A stretch of DNA of 5,675 bases. Source: Gammaproteobacteria bacterium (GTDB lineage Bacteria; Pseudomonadota; Gammaproteobacteria; UBA9214). Shown in pieces: positions 1-4,726 of the stretch. The notes beneath the pieces were generated by a model that made no database searches, was not told the DNA's origin, and saw only the letters and a list, made by a program, of their open reading frames with translations. Position 1 is the first letter of the stretch. The number at the start of each line of letters is the position of its first letter. Position numbers and translations under genes: made by a program. The stretch lies in contig DMKK01000208.1 in NCBI GenBank assembly GCA_003454335.1, positions 2,542 to 8,216 of the forward strand, read 5' to 3'.

Positions 1-501
1 GTCGCGAAGATCACCGGCAAGGAAGGTCTGCAGTTCACGGGGCCGGCGAAGGTGTTTGACTCTGAAGAGGATATGCTGAAAGCGCTGGAGGAAAACCGCA
101 TCAACAAGGGTGAGGTGGTGGTGATTCGTTATGAAGGTCCAAAGGGTGGGCCGGGCATGCCGGAGATGCTGACACCGACTTCGGCCATTATGGGGGCCGG
201 CCTGGGCAAGGATGTGGCACTGCTGACCGATGGACGTTTCTCGGGTGGTTCACATGGTTTTATCATTGGTCACATTGTGCCCGAGGCGCAGGAAGGTGGC
301 CCGCTGGCACTGGTCCGTGACGGTGATGTGATTAGCATCGACGCGGACAAGAAACTGCTGGCCGTGGACATTAGTGACGCCGAACTGGAGCAGCGCCGCC
401 AGCAATGGACGATGCCGCCCTATAAGGCGGAGCGCGGTACCCTGTTCAAATACATTCAGTGCGTCAAGCATGCATCCATGGGGTGTGTCACCGACGAGTA
501 G
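1..501 (+). CDS. ilvD: Dihydroxy-acid dehydratase, C-terminal part (5' end outside window)
   Basis: IlvD dehydrates 2,3-dihydroxy-isovalerate and 2,3-dihydroxy-3-methylvalerate to the 2-keto acids, the third common step of valine and isoleucine synthesis, using an Fe-S cluster and Mg2+ in the cytoplasm. The frame is open from base 1 to a TAG at 499-501, giving 166 residues of the C-terminal domain. Visible family motifs are RYEGPKGGPGMPEM (fragment residues about 43-56), the strongly conserved TDGRFSGGSHGF (about 76-87, whose serine lies in the proposed active-site segment) and GHIVPEAQEGGP. The C-terminal tail, ending KHASMGCVTDE, resembles the shorter (about 560-residue) form of the family rather than the longer E. 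coli enzyme; this is from memory of the families. The true start is upstream of the window. A GTG at 52 lies inside the domain and is not a start. The gene is convergent with the SH3b gene; the gap holds a MITE-like insertion. Confidence 0.96.
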   Translation, partial: VAKITGKEGLQFTGPAKVFDSEEDMLKALEENRINKGEVVVIRYEGPKGGPGMPEMLTPTSAIMGAGLGKDVALLTDGRFSGGSHGFIIGHIVPEAQEGGPLALVRDGDVISIDADKKLLAVDISDAELEQRRQQWTMPPYKAERGTLFKYIQCVKHASMGCVTDE

Positions 502-522
502 CCCCGGGCTGCATCCGGGCTA
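499..522 (+). terminator. GC-rich hairpin at the ilvD stop codon, possible terminator
   Basis: The TAG stop of ilvD is the first part of a hairpin. TAGCCC (499-504) plus GG (506-507) pairs with CC (515-516) plus GGGCTA (517-522), with one bulged C at 505 and a 7-base loop (508-514). No T-run follows, so this is not a classical intrinsic terminator. It could stabilise the 3' end or act with Rho. The structure is seen in the sequence; the function is inference. Confidence 0.35.
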
Positions 523-529
523 GAAGTCC

Positions 530-540
530 GGATTAGCAGC
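530..540. repeat. Left target-site duplication (11 bp) of the MITE-like element
   Basis: GGATTAGCAGC occurs here and again, identically and in the same orientation, at 746-756, immediately outside the two ends of the inverted-repeat element. The match stops at both edges (529 C versus 745 G; 541 A versus 757 C), as expected for a duplication made on insertion. Confidence 0.8.
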
Positions 541-565
541 AATGGCACTTACTTAAAAATTCTTG

Positions 566-592
566 CCACGGAAGCACACGGAATGACACGGA
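566..592. repeat. Three short tandem ACGGA units, 10-bp period
   Basis: ACGGA recurs at 568, 578 and 588, exactly 10 bases apart, in the contexts CCACGGAAG, CACACGGAAT and GACACGGAAG. The stretch 566-583 is the reverse complement of 672-689 at 17 of 18 positions, so this block is a second, competing left arm for the hairpin at 618-701. Confidence 0.6.
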
Positions 593-617
593 AGAAAAGA
601 TGAAAATACGATATTAA

Positions 618-701
618 TGGCCACGGAATCCACGAAAAACACGAAAAAATAAAAACCTTATCAAGAAATATTTCCGTGTTCTTCCGTGGATTTCGTGGCC
701 A
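618..701. repeat. Long imperfect hairpin inside the MITE-like element
   Basis: Bases 618-647 pair with 671-701. The outer block GGCCACG (619-625) pairs with CGTGGCC (694-700), followed by one G-T wobble and the block AATCCACG (627-634) with CGTGGATT (685-692). Further in, after a mismatch and one bulge, AACACG pairs with CGTGTT. The loop (about 648-670) is A-rich. Seven T residues follow at 710-716, eight bases after the stem, so on the + strand the element could work as an intrinsic-terminator-like structure for ilvD. The structure is seen; the terminator role is inferred. Confidence 0.6.
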
Positions 702-745
702 ATTGGGTGTTTTTTTGATGACACATCACTAAGTAAGTGCCATTG

Positions 746-756
746 GGATTAGCAGC
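746..756. repeat. Right target-site duplication (11 bp) of the MITE-like element
   Basis: This is the second copy of GGATTAGCAGC, identical to 530-540, directly beside the right inverted repeat. It ends three bases before the complement of the SH3b gene's TGA stop codon. Confidence 0.8.
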
Positions 757-759
757 CTG

Positions 760-1428
760 TCAGAAGGTATCCCAGCTGGATTTTTTCCGGAAACGGATTT
801 TCGGGATAATCAGGCCGACGATAATACCCAGCAGGATGACGGCGGCACCGACCATAAACCAGTCGCGGGCCGTGCGGTCTTTCAGGGCTTCATTTTCCTG
901 CTGCACGGTTTGCAACTGACGTTCCAGCGAGACCATCCGGCCTTTTAGATCCTTGTTCTCGGAATCAATGGCCAGGGCACTGGATGCGGTGCGCTTGATT
1001 TCGGACAACTCCTGGTTGACCCCGCGGCTCTGCCCTTCAAGCTCCTGGAGATTCGTCTCCAGCCCGCTCTTTTCTTCCGTCAATGTGGCCATGGACGTTG
1101 TCAGTTTACGGTTTTCCAGTTCCAGTTCGGCCAGGTTTTTTTCAGCCGTTGCCAGCCGTTCACGTGCAGCCCGGCCATTCATCAGAAAACGCGACAGTAC
1201 CCAGCCTTCCTTGCCGCTTTTGGTGCGCACCTGGGTGTAACCGGATTTTTTGTCGGTTGCGAGTACTTCAACCGGTGTGCCGCTGCGTAACATCCGGGTA
1301 ATGCCGAAGTTGGTACCCTTGCCGCTGCGCATGGTGATCTCGAGGGTGTCGCTGACATACTGGGTCTCGGCAAATGCAGTGCCGGTCAGCATCAGGAAAC
1401 AGGAAGCCAGAATAAATATGTTTTTCAC
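760..1428 (-). CDS. TIGR04211/YgiM-type SH3b domain protein, membrane-anchored
   Basis: The 222-residue protein has the full layout of the YgiM (TIGR04211) family. Residues 1-20 are a signal peptide with a likely cut after TAFA. A bacterial SH3 (SH3b) domain follows at about 24-82 (YVSDTLEITMRSGKG..., GWVLSRFL). Residues about 86-187 are a charged, heptad-like coiled coil. One membrane helix (190-209, WFMVGAAVILLGIIVGLIIP) leads into a short basic tail ending in SSWDTF, typical of the family. It should be anchored in the inner membrane by its C-terminus with the SH3b and coiled coil in the periplasm. SH3b domains often bind peptidoglycan, but the family's role is not established. The start is GTG with a GGAG ribosome-binding site (complement of 1434-1437) five bases upstream. 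In E. coli ygiM is next to cca; here it stands alone, convergent with ilvD and divergent from ampD. Confidence 0.9.
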   Translation of the reverse strand: MKNIFILASCFLMLTGTAFAETQYVSDTLEITMRSGKGTNFGITRMLRSGTPVEVLATDKKSGYTQVRTKSGKEGWVLSRFLMNGRAARERLATAEKNLAELELENRKLTTSMATLTEEKSGLETNLQELEGQSRGVNQELSEIKRTASSALAIDSENKDLKGRMVSLERQLQTVQQENEALKDRTARDWFMVGAAVILLGIIVGLIIPKIRFRKKSSWDTF

Positions 1429-1465
1429 TACTACTCCATTGCATCAGCCAGATTTTATGGTGGCT

Positions 1466-1494
1466 ATTCTAGCCGATCAGGCAGGGCAGGGTAA
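1466..1494 (-). promoter_or_regulatory. Candidate promoter for the SH3b gene
   Basis: On the minus strand TAGAAT (complement of 1466-1471) is a good -10 box, with TTACCC (complement of 1489-1494) 17 bases upstream as a weak -35 box. The -10 lies inside the small palindrome GGCTA-TTC-TAGCC (1462-1474), which could be an operator half-site pair or chance. Start of transcription would be roughly 30 bases before the GTG. Based on hexamer matches only. Confidence 0.35.
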
Positions 1495-1542
1495 GTGCCT
1501 GAAGAATCAATAGGTTAATTTGTTTTCCAGAAGGTAAATGCC

Positions 1543-1618
1543 GTCGTAGATGTGCTGAGCCTGCGAAGCGCGTCGATCGCAAAATGATGCGCTTCGCAGG
1601 CTCGGCACACCCTACGGT
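1543..1618. repeat. Large palindromic interspersed repeat (REP/MITE-like)
   Basis: GTGCTGAGCCTGCGAAGCGC (1552-1571) pairs with 1589-1608 at every position, 19 by Watson-Crick and one by a G-T wobble, and T1551-A1609 adds one more pair. After a small internal loop (1550; 1610-1611) CGTAG (1545-1549) pairs with CTACG (1612-1616), and two wobbles extend this to 1543 and 1618. The apical loop is 17 bases (1572-1588). The pattern GTAGGGTGTGC...GAGC...GAAGCGCATCA, read on the minus strand, resembles a dispersed repeat I recall from many environmental gammaproteobacterial genomes. It sits in the middle of the gap between the divergent SH3b and ampD genes, away from both start codons. No coding role is visible. 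Confidence 0.65.
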
Positions 1619-1631
1619 CTCTTTGGTTGTT

Positions 1632-1661
1632 TGCCCGTTGGTGGTAAGTAACGGGTATGAT
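1632..1661 (+). promoter_or_regulatory. Candidate ampD promoter region with a dyad
   Basis: TATGAT (1656-1661) is a good -10 match, 36 bases before the GTG. The best -35 match, TTGCCC (1631-1636), is 19 bases away, which is long. A dyad, CCCGTT (1634-1639) and AACGGG (1650-1655) around a 10-base spacer, fills the space between these boxes and could be an operator. All of this is pattern matching only. Confidence 0.25.
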
Positions 1662-1697
1662 TGCCGCTGTAATGTCAGCAAGCAAATTGAATAATCC

Positions 1698-2258
1698 GTG
1701 AAATTCGACCCCGCCAGAGACCGCTTGCTTGATGCCCGCCAGGTGCACTCACCCAACTTTGATGAGCGCCCTGACGACAGTGAGATATCGCTCATTGTCA
1801 TCCACGGCATCAGTTTGCCACCGGGAGAGTACGGTGGCCCGGAAATTGACCGGTTCTTTACCAATACCCTTGAGCCTGGCGCCCATCCCTATTTTGCCGA
1901 AATCGCGCATCTGCAGGTATCCAGTCATCTGCTGGTGCGTCGCGACGGGGAGGTGGTCCAGTATGTACCCTTTCTCAAGCGAGCATGGCACGCAGGGGTA
2001 TCCAGCTATGACGGCTGTAGCGCCTGTAATGATTTTTCGATCGGGATAGAGCTGGAAGGCCAGGATGAGGAGTCCTATACGCCCATACAATACGAACGAC
2101 TTGCTGAAGTGATTCACAGCCTGACAGAGGCTTTTCCCGGGCTATCCACACAGCGCCTTGCCGGCCATTGTGATATTGCACCGCAGCGCAAGACAGACCC
2201 GGGCCCGGCTTTTGACTGGGACCTGTTGCGGCAGCGGCTGGCTGCCTGTGATTCCTGA
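1698..2258 (+). CDS. ampD: 1,6-anhydro-N-acetylmuramyl-L-alanine amidase AmpD
   Basis: AmpD is the cytoplasmic zinc amidase that cuts the stem peptide from 1,6-anhydroMurNAc during peptidoglycan recycling; losing it raises the inducer pool for AmpR-controlled beta-lactamase where that system exists. The 186-residue product matches E. coli AmpD (183 residues) end to end: LDARQVHSPNFDERPDD, HGISLPPGEYGGP, HPYFAEIAHLQVSSHLLVRRDGEVVQYVPF, KRAWHAGVSSY, CNDFSIGIELEG, GHCDIAPQRKTDPGPAFDW. Zinc ligands by family alignment are H36, H157 and D167; E118 and K165 correspond to the catalytic Glu and Lys. There is no signal peptide, which fits AmpD rather than periplasmic AmiD. The GTG start at 1698 has a stop codon two codons upstream (1692-1694) and gives the family's usual N-terminus, but no clear Shine-Dalgarno sequence precedes it. 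A cobC-like gene follows after five bases; the partner seen in enterics, ampE, is absent here. Confidence 0.96.
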   Translation: MKFDPARDRLLDARQVHSPNFDERPDDSEISLIVIHGISLPPGEYGGPEIDRFFTNTLEPGAHPYFAEIAHLQVSSHLLVRRDGEVVQYVPFLKRAWHAGVSSYDGCSACNDFSIGIELEGQDEESYTPIQYERLAEVIHSLTEAFPGLSTQRLAGHCDIAPQRKTDPGPAFDWDLLRQRLAACDS

Positions 2259-2263
2259 ATCCG

Positions 2264-2884
2264 ATGCAGGCTGATAACGGTAACGGGAAAACGGTCATTG
2301 ACCTGTTGCGCCACGGGGAACCGGTTGGCGGTCGTCGTTACCGTGGCCAGCAGGATGATGCGCTCAGCGAGCGGGGCTGGGAGCAAATGTGGCAAGCGGT
2401 CGGGGATGTTAATGCATGGCAGCAGATTGTCACCTCACCATTACAGCGTTGTCATGCCTTTGCGACGGCGCTTGCTGAACGTCATGGCACGCCGGTTCAG
2501 GCTGAACCCCGGTTTGCAGAGATCGGTTTTGGTGACTGGGAGGGCAAGACCCGTACCGAACTGGAGGCGTTGATTCCCGGCCAGCTTGGCCGCTTTTATC
2601 AGGACCCTGTCAATAACCGTCCGCCTGGTGCAGAGCCGCTGGATGATTTTGTGGCACGTGTAAGGACTGGCTTCAATGCGGTGTTGACCGCTTATCCTGG
2701 ACAGTCCGTGCTGGTGGTTGCGCATGCCGGTGTAATTCGGGCTATCCTGTCCCGGGTACTGTCAATGCCGTCACCGGCAATGTATCGCATCAATGTGGCG
2801 AACGCGGGGATGACCCGGCTCATGACAGCAGGGGAAGGTACAATTAATCTTGTCTCACACGGCAGTGTCGTGCCTGAACAATAA
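2264..2884 (+). CDS. cobC: Histidine phosphatase family protein, probable alpha-ribazole phosphatase (CobC-like)
   Basis: This is a 206-residue member of the histidine phosphatase (phosphoglycerate-mutase-like) superfamily. The catalytic LLRHGE motif is at residues 14-19 with H17 as the phospho-accepting histidine. Also visible are TSPLQRC (57-63), the acid residue E86 in FAEIGFGDWEGKTRTEL (84-100), and the second histidine H154 in VVAHAGVIRA. The FGDWEG block followed by PPGAEPLDDFVARV is characteristic of CobC/alpha-ribazole-5'-phosphate phosphatases, which finish the lower-ligand part of cobalamin nucleotide-loop assembly. Substrate cannot be proved from motifs: a broad-specificity phosphatase is the alternative. 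ATG at 2264 is five bases after the ampD stop, suggesting co-transcription; its Shine-Dalgarno sequence is weak. No cobU, cobS or cobT is in the window, but a btuF-like gene lies about 1.8 kb downstream, mild support for a cobamide role. Confidence 0.8.
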   Translation: MQADNGNGKTVIDLLRHGEPVGGRRYRGQQDDALSERGWEQMWQAVGDVNAWQQIVTSPLQRCHAFATALAERHGTPVQAEPRFAEIGFGDWEGKTRTELEALIPGQLGRFYQDPVNNRPPGAEPLDDFVARVRTGFNAVLTAYPGQSVLVVAHAGVIRAILSRVLSMPSPAMYRINVANAGMTRLMTAGEGTINLVSHGSVVPEQ

Positions 2885-2941
2885 TCTCCGCAAGCCTTTG
2901 CAACTCCACATGCATTACGAGTATTTACGGTATCTGTCACT

Positions 2942-3859
2942 ATGAGTAGCCGCCCGTTAAGAATGGGGATAGACCTCGGGGGTACGAAAATAGCCGGTGT
3001 CGTGCTGGATGCGGCTGGTGCCGAAGTCTGTCGGGAACGTATTCCCACGCCGCAGGGTGACTATCAACAGACGTTGCAGGCACTGGTCGGGGTGGTGACC
3101 ACACTGGAAGAGCAAGCTGGCCAGCTGTGTTCAGTGGGTATTGGCATGCCGGGCTCGGTATCCCGTGCGACCGGCCTGATCAAGAATTCAAATTCCGTCT
3201 GTCTGAACGGGCAATCCCTGCATCATGACCTTGCCGCGCGGCTGAATCGACCTTTGCGCTTTGCCAATGATGCGGATTGTTTTGCATTGTCAGAGACGAT
3301 GGACGGAGCAGCGGCAGGGGCGGCCGTGGTCTTTGGTGTCATCATCGGCACGGGTACCGGCGGTGGCCTGGTTGTCAATCAGCAGCTGCTATCCGGTCCC
3401 AATGGTATTAGCGGTGAATGGGGACACAATCCGCTGCCCTGGCCGCAGCCCGAAGAATTGCCGGGATCCGCTTGTTATTGTGGCCGGTATGGCTGCATTG
3501 AGACCTGGTTGTCCGGACCCGGTCTGGCGCGTGACCATCGGTTAGCGCACGGTGTCACCATGGAAGCGATCACCATTGCCCAGTGTGCCGAGCTGGGTGA
3601 TACGCGGGCCGTTGTTACCATGCAGCGCTATGTAGACAGAATGGCCCGTGCGCTGGCCAGCGTAATAAATATTATCGATCCGGATGTGATTGTGCTGGGC
3701 GGCGGTGTCTCGAATTTCAAACGGCTCTATGAAGCCGTCCCGTCGCGGTGGGGTGAGTATGTTTTTTCGGATCGCGTGGATACCCGACTGATTGCGGCAA
3801 AACACGGAGATGCCAGTGGGGTTCGCGGCGCCGCATGGCTATGGCCCGGTGTTACCTGA
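2942..3859 (+). CDS. mak: ROK-family fructokinase Mak
   Basis: The 305-residue product is closely similar along its length to E. coli Mak (YajF), a cytoplasmic ATP-dependent kinase that phosphorylates fructose (and mannose) at C6. The phosphate-binding loop GIDLGGTK is at 9-16. RFANDADCFALSE (106-118) holds the catalytic aspartate D110. IIGTGTGGG is at 134-142. The ROK signature and zinc site are GEWGHNPLPW and CYCGRYGCIET, with H162, C178, C180 and C185 as likely ligands. The nucleotide-binding DPDVIVLGGGVSN is at 246-258 and the C-terminus is KHGDASGVRGAAWLWP. The ATG at 2942 has no strong ribosome-binding site; an internal ATG at codon 8, one residue before GIDLGG, is a possible alternative. 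The 57-base gap after the cobC-like gene contains TTGCAA (2898) and TATTTA (2922) with 18-base spacing, a weak promoter candidate, so transcription may be separate or read through. Glucokinase or another hexose kinase is less likely given the Mak-type ending. Confidence 0.92.
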   Translation: MSSRPLRMGIDLGGTKIAGVVLDAAGAEVCRERIPTPQGDYQQTLQALVGVVTTLEEQAGQLCSVGIGMPGSVSRATGLIKNSNSVCLNGQSLHHDLAARLNRPLRFANDADCFALSETMDGAAAGAAVVFGVIIGTGTGGGLVVNQQLLSGPNGISGEWGHNPLPWPQPEELPGSACYCGRYGCIETWLSGPGLARDHRLAHGVTMEAITIAQCAELGDTRAVVTMQRYVDRMARALASVINIIDPDVIVLGGGVSNFKRLYEAVPSRWGEYVFSDRVDTRLIAAKHGDASGVRGAAWLWPGVT

Positions 3860-3867
3860 CGGGTAAC
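3851..3867. terminator. Small hairpin at the mak 3' end, possible terminator
   Basis: GTTACC (3851-3856) and GGTAAC (3862-3867) form a perfect 6-bp stem around a 5-base loop that contains the mak TGA stop. It lies at the edge of the 27-base gap between mak and the convergent gene. No T-run follows on either strand, so a terminator role is only possible. Confidence 0.25.
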
Positions 3868-3886
3868 GTGCTCATTAGTCGTTACA

Positions 3887-4657
3887 TCAGTGTTGTTGGC
3901 CCGCTGCAATCTCCCTCAGCCCGGGTATTGCAAGTCCAGCGGCATCGGCCTGTTGCAGGGCGCGTGCCAGCCGTGCAGGTGCGCTGCGTCCCGTGCAGCG
4001 ATGGTCGGGGTCACCTTTAAAGGCTTCCAGCATCCCGGCTATCAGGGCCTCGGCCTGGAAATCCTGCCCGGTCAGTGCGGCCTGTATCTGGATAACTTCG
4101 CGTGCCACGGCCTCTGCCAGTTCGCGGTGATTTGCCCAGAGCTCGCTGACGGTGCCGCCGGTCACCAGGCCGGCACAGTTGGTGGTGACGATATAGACAT
4201 TCTTCAGGACCAGTTCAAACAGTAATTCGCTGTCATCGGCCAGTATGCGCACGGGTATATCCAGCTTGCCGAGACTCGTTTCGAGCAGTTCTGCAGCGGG
4301 ACCCAGGACCGGGGAGGGGATCAGCACCTTGACGTCCTGGCCTTTTTTCTTCTCGAACCAGACGGAGATGACTGTGGGCCTGGTGAAGCCATACTGCTGC
4401 CAGTCAGCTGGCAGTAGTTCGTTCTGTAGCAGGCAGAGTCGTTGTTGCCAGGCGGGTGGCATTGTCTCCAGCACCGCGTGCAAGTCATTTTCAGCAACGG
4501 CAACCACGACCAGCTCAGGTGAAGGTAACTGTTTTGCCGCTTCGGTCAGATTATCGTTACGAGTGACCGGGTAGACCGGGTGTCCGCTGCGCAGCAAGCC
4601 GCGTGCAAAGACGCTGCCCATTTCGCCAATGCCGATAAGAATGACGGGTGTTTTCAT
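3887..4657 (-). CDS. Ketopantoate-reductase-like NAD(P)-binding protein of unknown substrate
   Basis: The 256-residue protein starts with a Rossmann beta-alpha-beta motif, VILIGIGEMGSVFARGLLRSGH (residues 5-26, GxGxMG type), so it should bind NAD(P)H. Further on, ELVVVAVAENDLHAVLETM and LCLLQNELLP (74-83) match the ketopantoate-reductase pattern in which N79 stands for the substrate and cofactor Asn. LFELVLKNVYIVTTNCAGL (146-164) aligns with the PanE segment carrying the catalytic Lys: K152 and N160 are kept, but the Asn four residues after the Lys is Ile. At 256 residues it is shorter than PanE (about 300). I therefore read it as a divergent PanE-superfamily oxidoreductase, not a confident PanE. 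The ATG at 4657 has AGGA nine bases upstream and begins right at the fold. The frame stays open to 4879, but that extension would overlap the divergent btuF-like gene and has no family match. It is convergent with mak and divergent from the btuF-like gene. Confidence 0.75.
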   Translation of the reverse strand: MKTPVILIGIGEMGSVFARGLLRSGHPVYPVTRNDNLTEAAKQLPSPELVVVAVAENDLHAVLETMPPAWQQRLCLLQNELLPADWQQYGFTRPTVISVWFEKKKGQDVKVLIPSPVLGPAAELLETSLGKLDIPVRILADDSELLFELVLKNVYIVTTNCAGLVTGGTVSELWANHRELAEAVAREVIQIQAALTGQDFQAEALIAGMLEAFKGDPDHRCTGRSAPARLARALQQADAAGLAIPGLREIAAGQQH

Positions 4658-4696
4658 TGTCAGGAGTCCTGCTTGTGTCTGTTGGCCGGACGCGGG

Positions 4697-4704
4697 ATTA
4701 TAAC
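4697..4704. promoter_or_regulatory. Overlapping divergent -10 elements between the reductase-like and btuF-like genes
   Basis: The sequence ATTATAAC reads as a perfect TATAAT (complement of 4697-4702) on the minus strand, facing the reductase-like gene about 40 bases from its ATG. On the plus strand it reads TATAAC (4699-4704), facing the btuF-like gene. No good -35 box is found at standard spacing on either strand. The minus-strand box is the better candidate. If both are used they would exclude one another. Confidence 0.35.
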
Positions 4705-4726
4705 GTGAATGAGTGGTGGAAAGTGT

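Larger units (their letters stand above)
541..745. mobile_element. MITE-like non-autonomous element, about 205 bp, with 15-bp perfect terminal inverted repeats
   Basis: The ends are AATGGCACTTACTTA (541-555) and its exact reverse complement TAAGTAAGTGCCATT (730-744). The pairing can be extended one base outward (540 C with 745 G), so the exact edge is uncertain by one base. An 11-bp direct repeat flanks the whole. There is no reading frame for a transposase inside; the interior is AT-rich and made of CACGGAA-type repeats and a long hairpin. An 11-bp duplication is within the range known for IS4-family transposases, and the end sequence resembles IS4-group ends as I remember them, so an IS4-type parent is a reasonable guess that needs an ISfinder comparison. 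The element lies between two convergent genes and its right duplication ends three bases from the stop codon of the SH3b gene, so it breaks no gene. Removing it plus one repeat copy restores a compact intergenic gap of about 40 bp. Confidence 0.75.

Noticed and set aside
52..501. Independent small gene starting at the GTG at 52
   Set aside because: The frame is open to base 1 and the upstream residues (KEGLQFTGPAKVFDS) continue the IlvD match, so it is an internal codon.
566..645. CRISPR-like regular repeats (ACGGA every 10 bases, ACG every 9 bases)
   Set aside because: The units are far too short, there are no 25-40 bp repeats with unique spacers, and the block lies inside the inverted-repeat element.
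953..1240. Plus-strand open frame opposite the SH3b gene
   Set aside because: It is antisense to a well-supported family member and has a low-complexity Ser/Arg/Pro composition typical of a shadow frame.
1543..1618. tRNA or structured small RNA gene
   Set aside because: It forms one long hairpin with no cloverleaf, anticodon arm or T-loop consensus; a palindromic repeat explains it better.
1543..1630. Intrinsic terminator (hairpin followed by CTCTTTGGTTGTTT)
   Set aside because: There is no plus-strand gene upstream to terminate, and the T-rich tract is interrupted and distant from the stem.
1469..1864. Minus-strand open frame spanning the palindrome and the start of ampD
   Set aside because: It crosses a palindromic repeat and the antisense of ampD, with no recognisable domain or ribosome-binding site.
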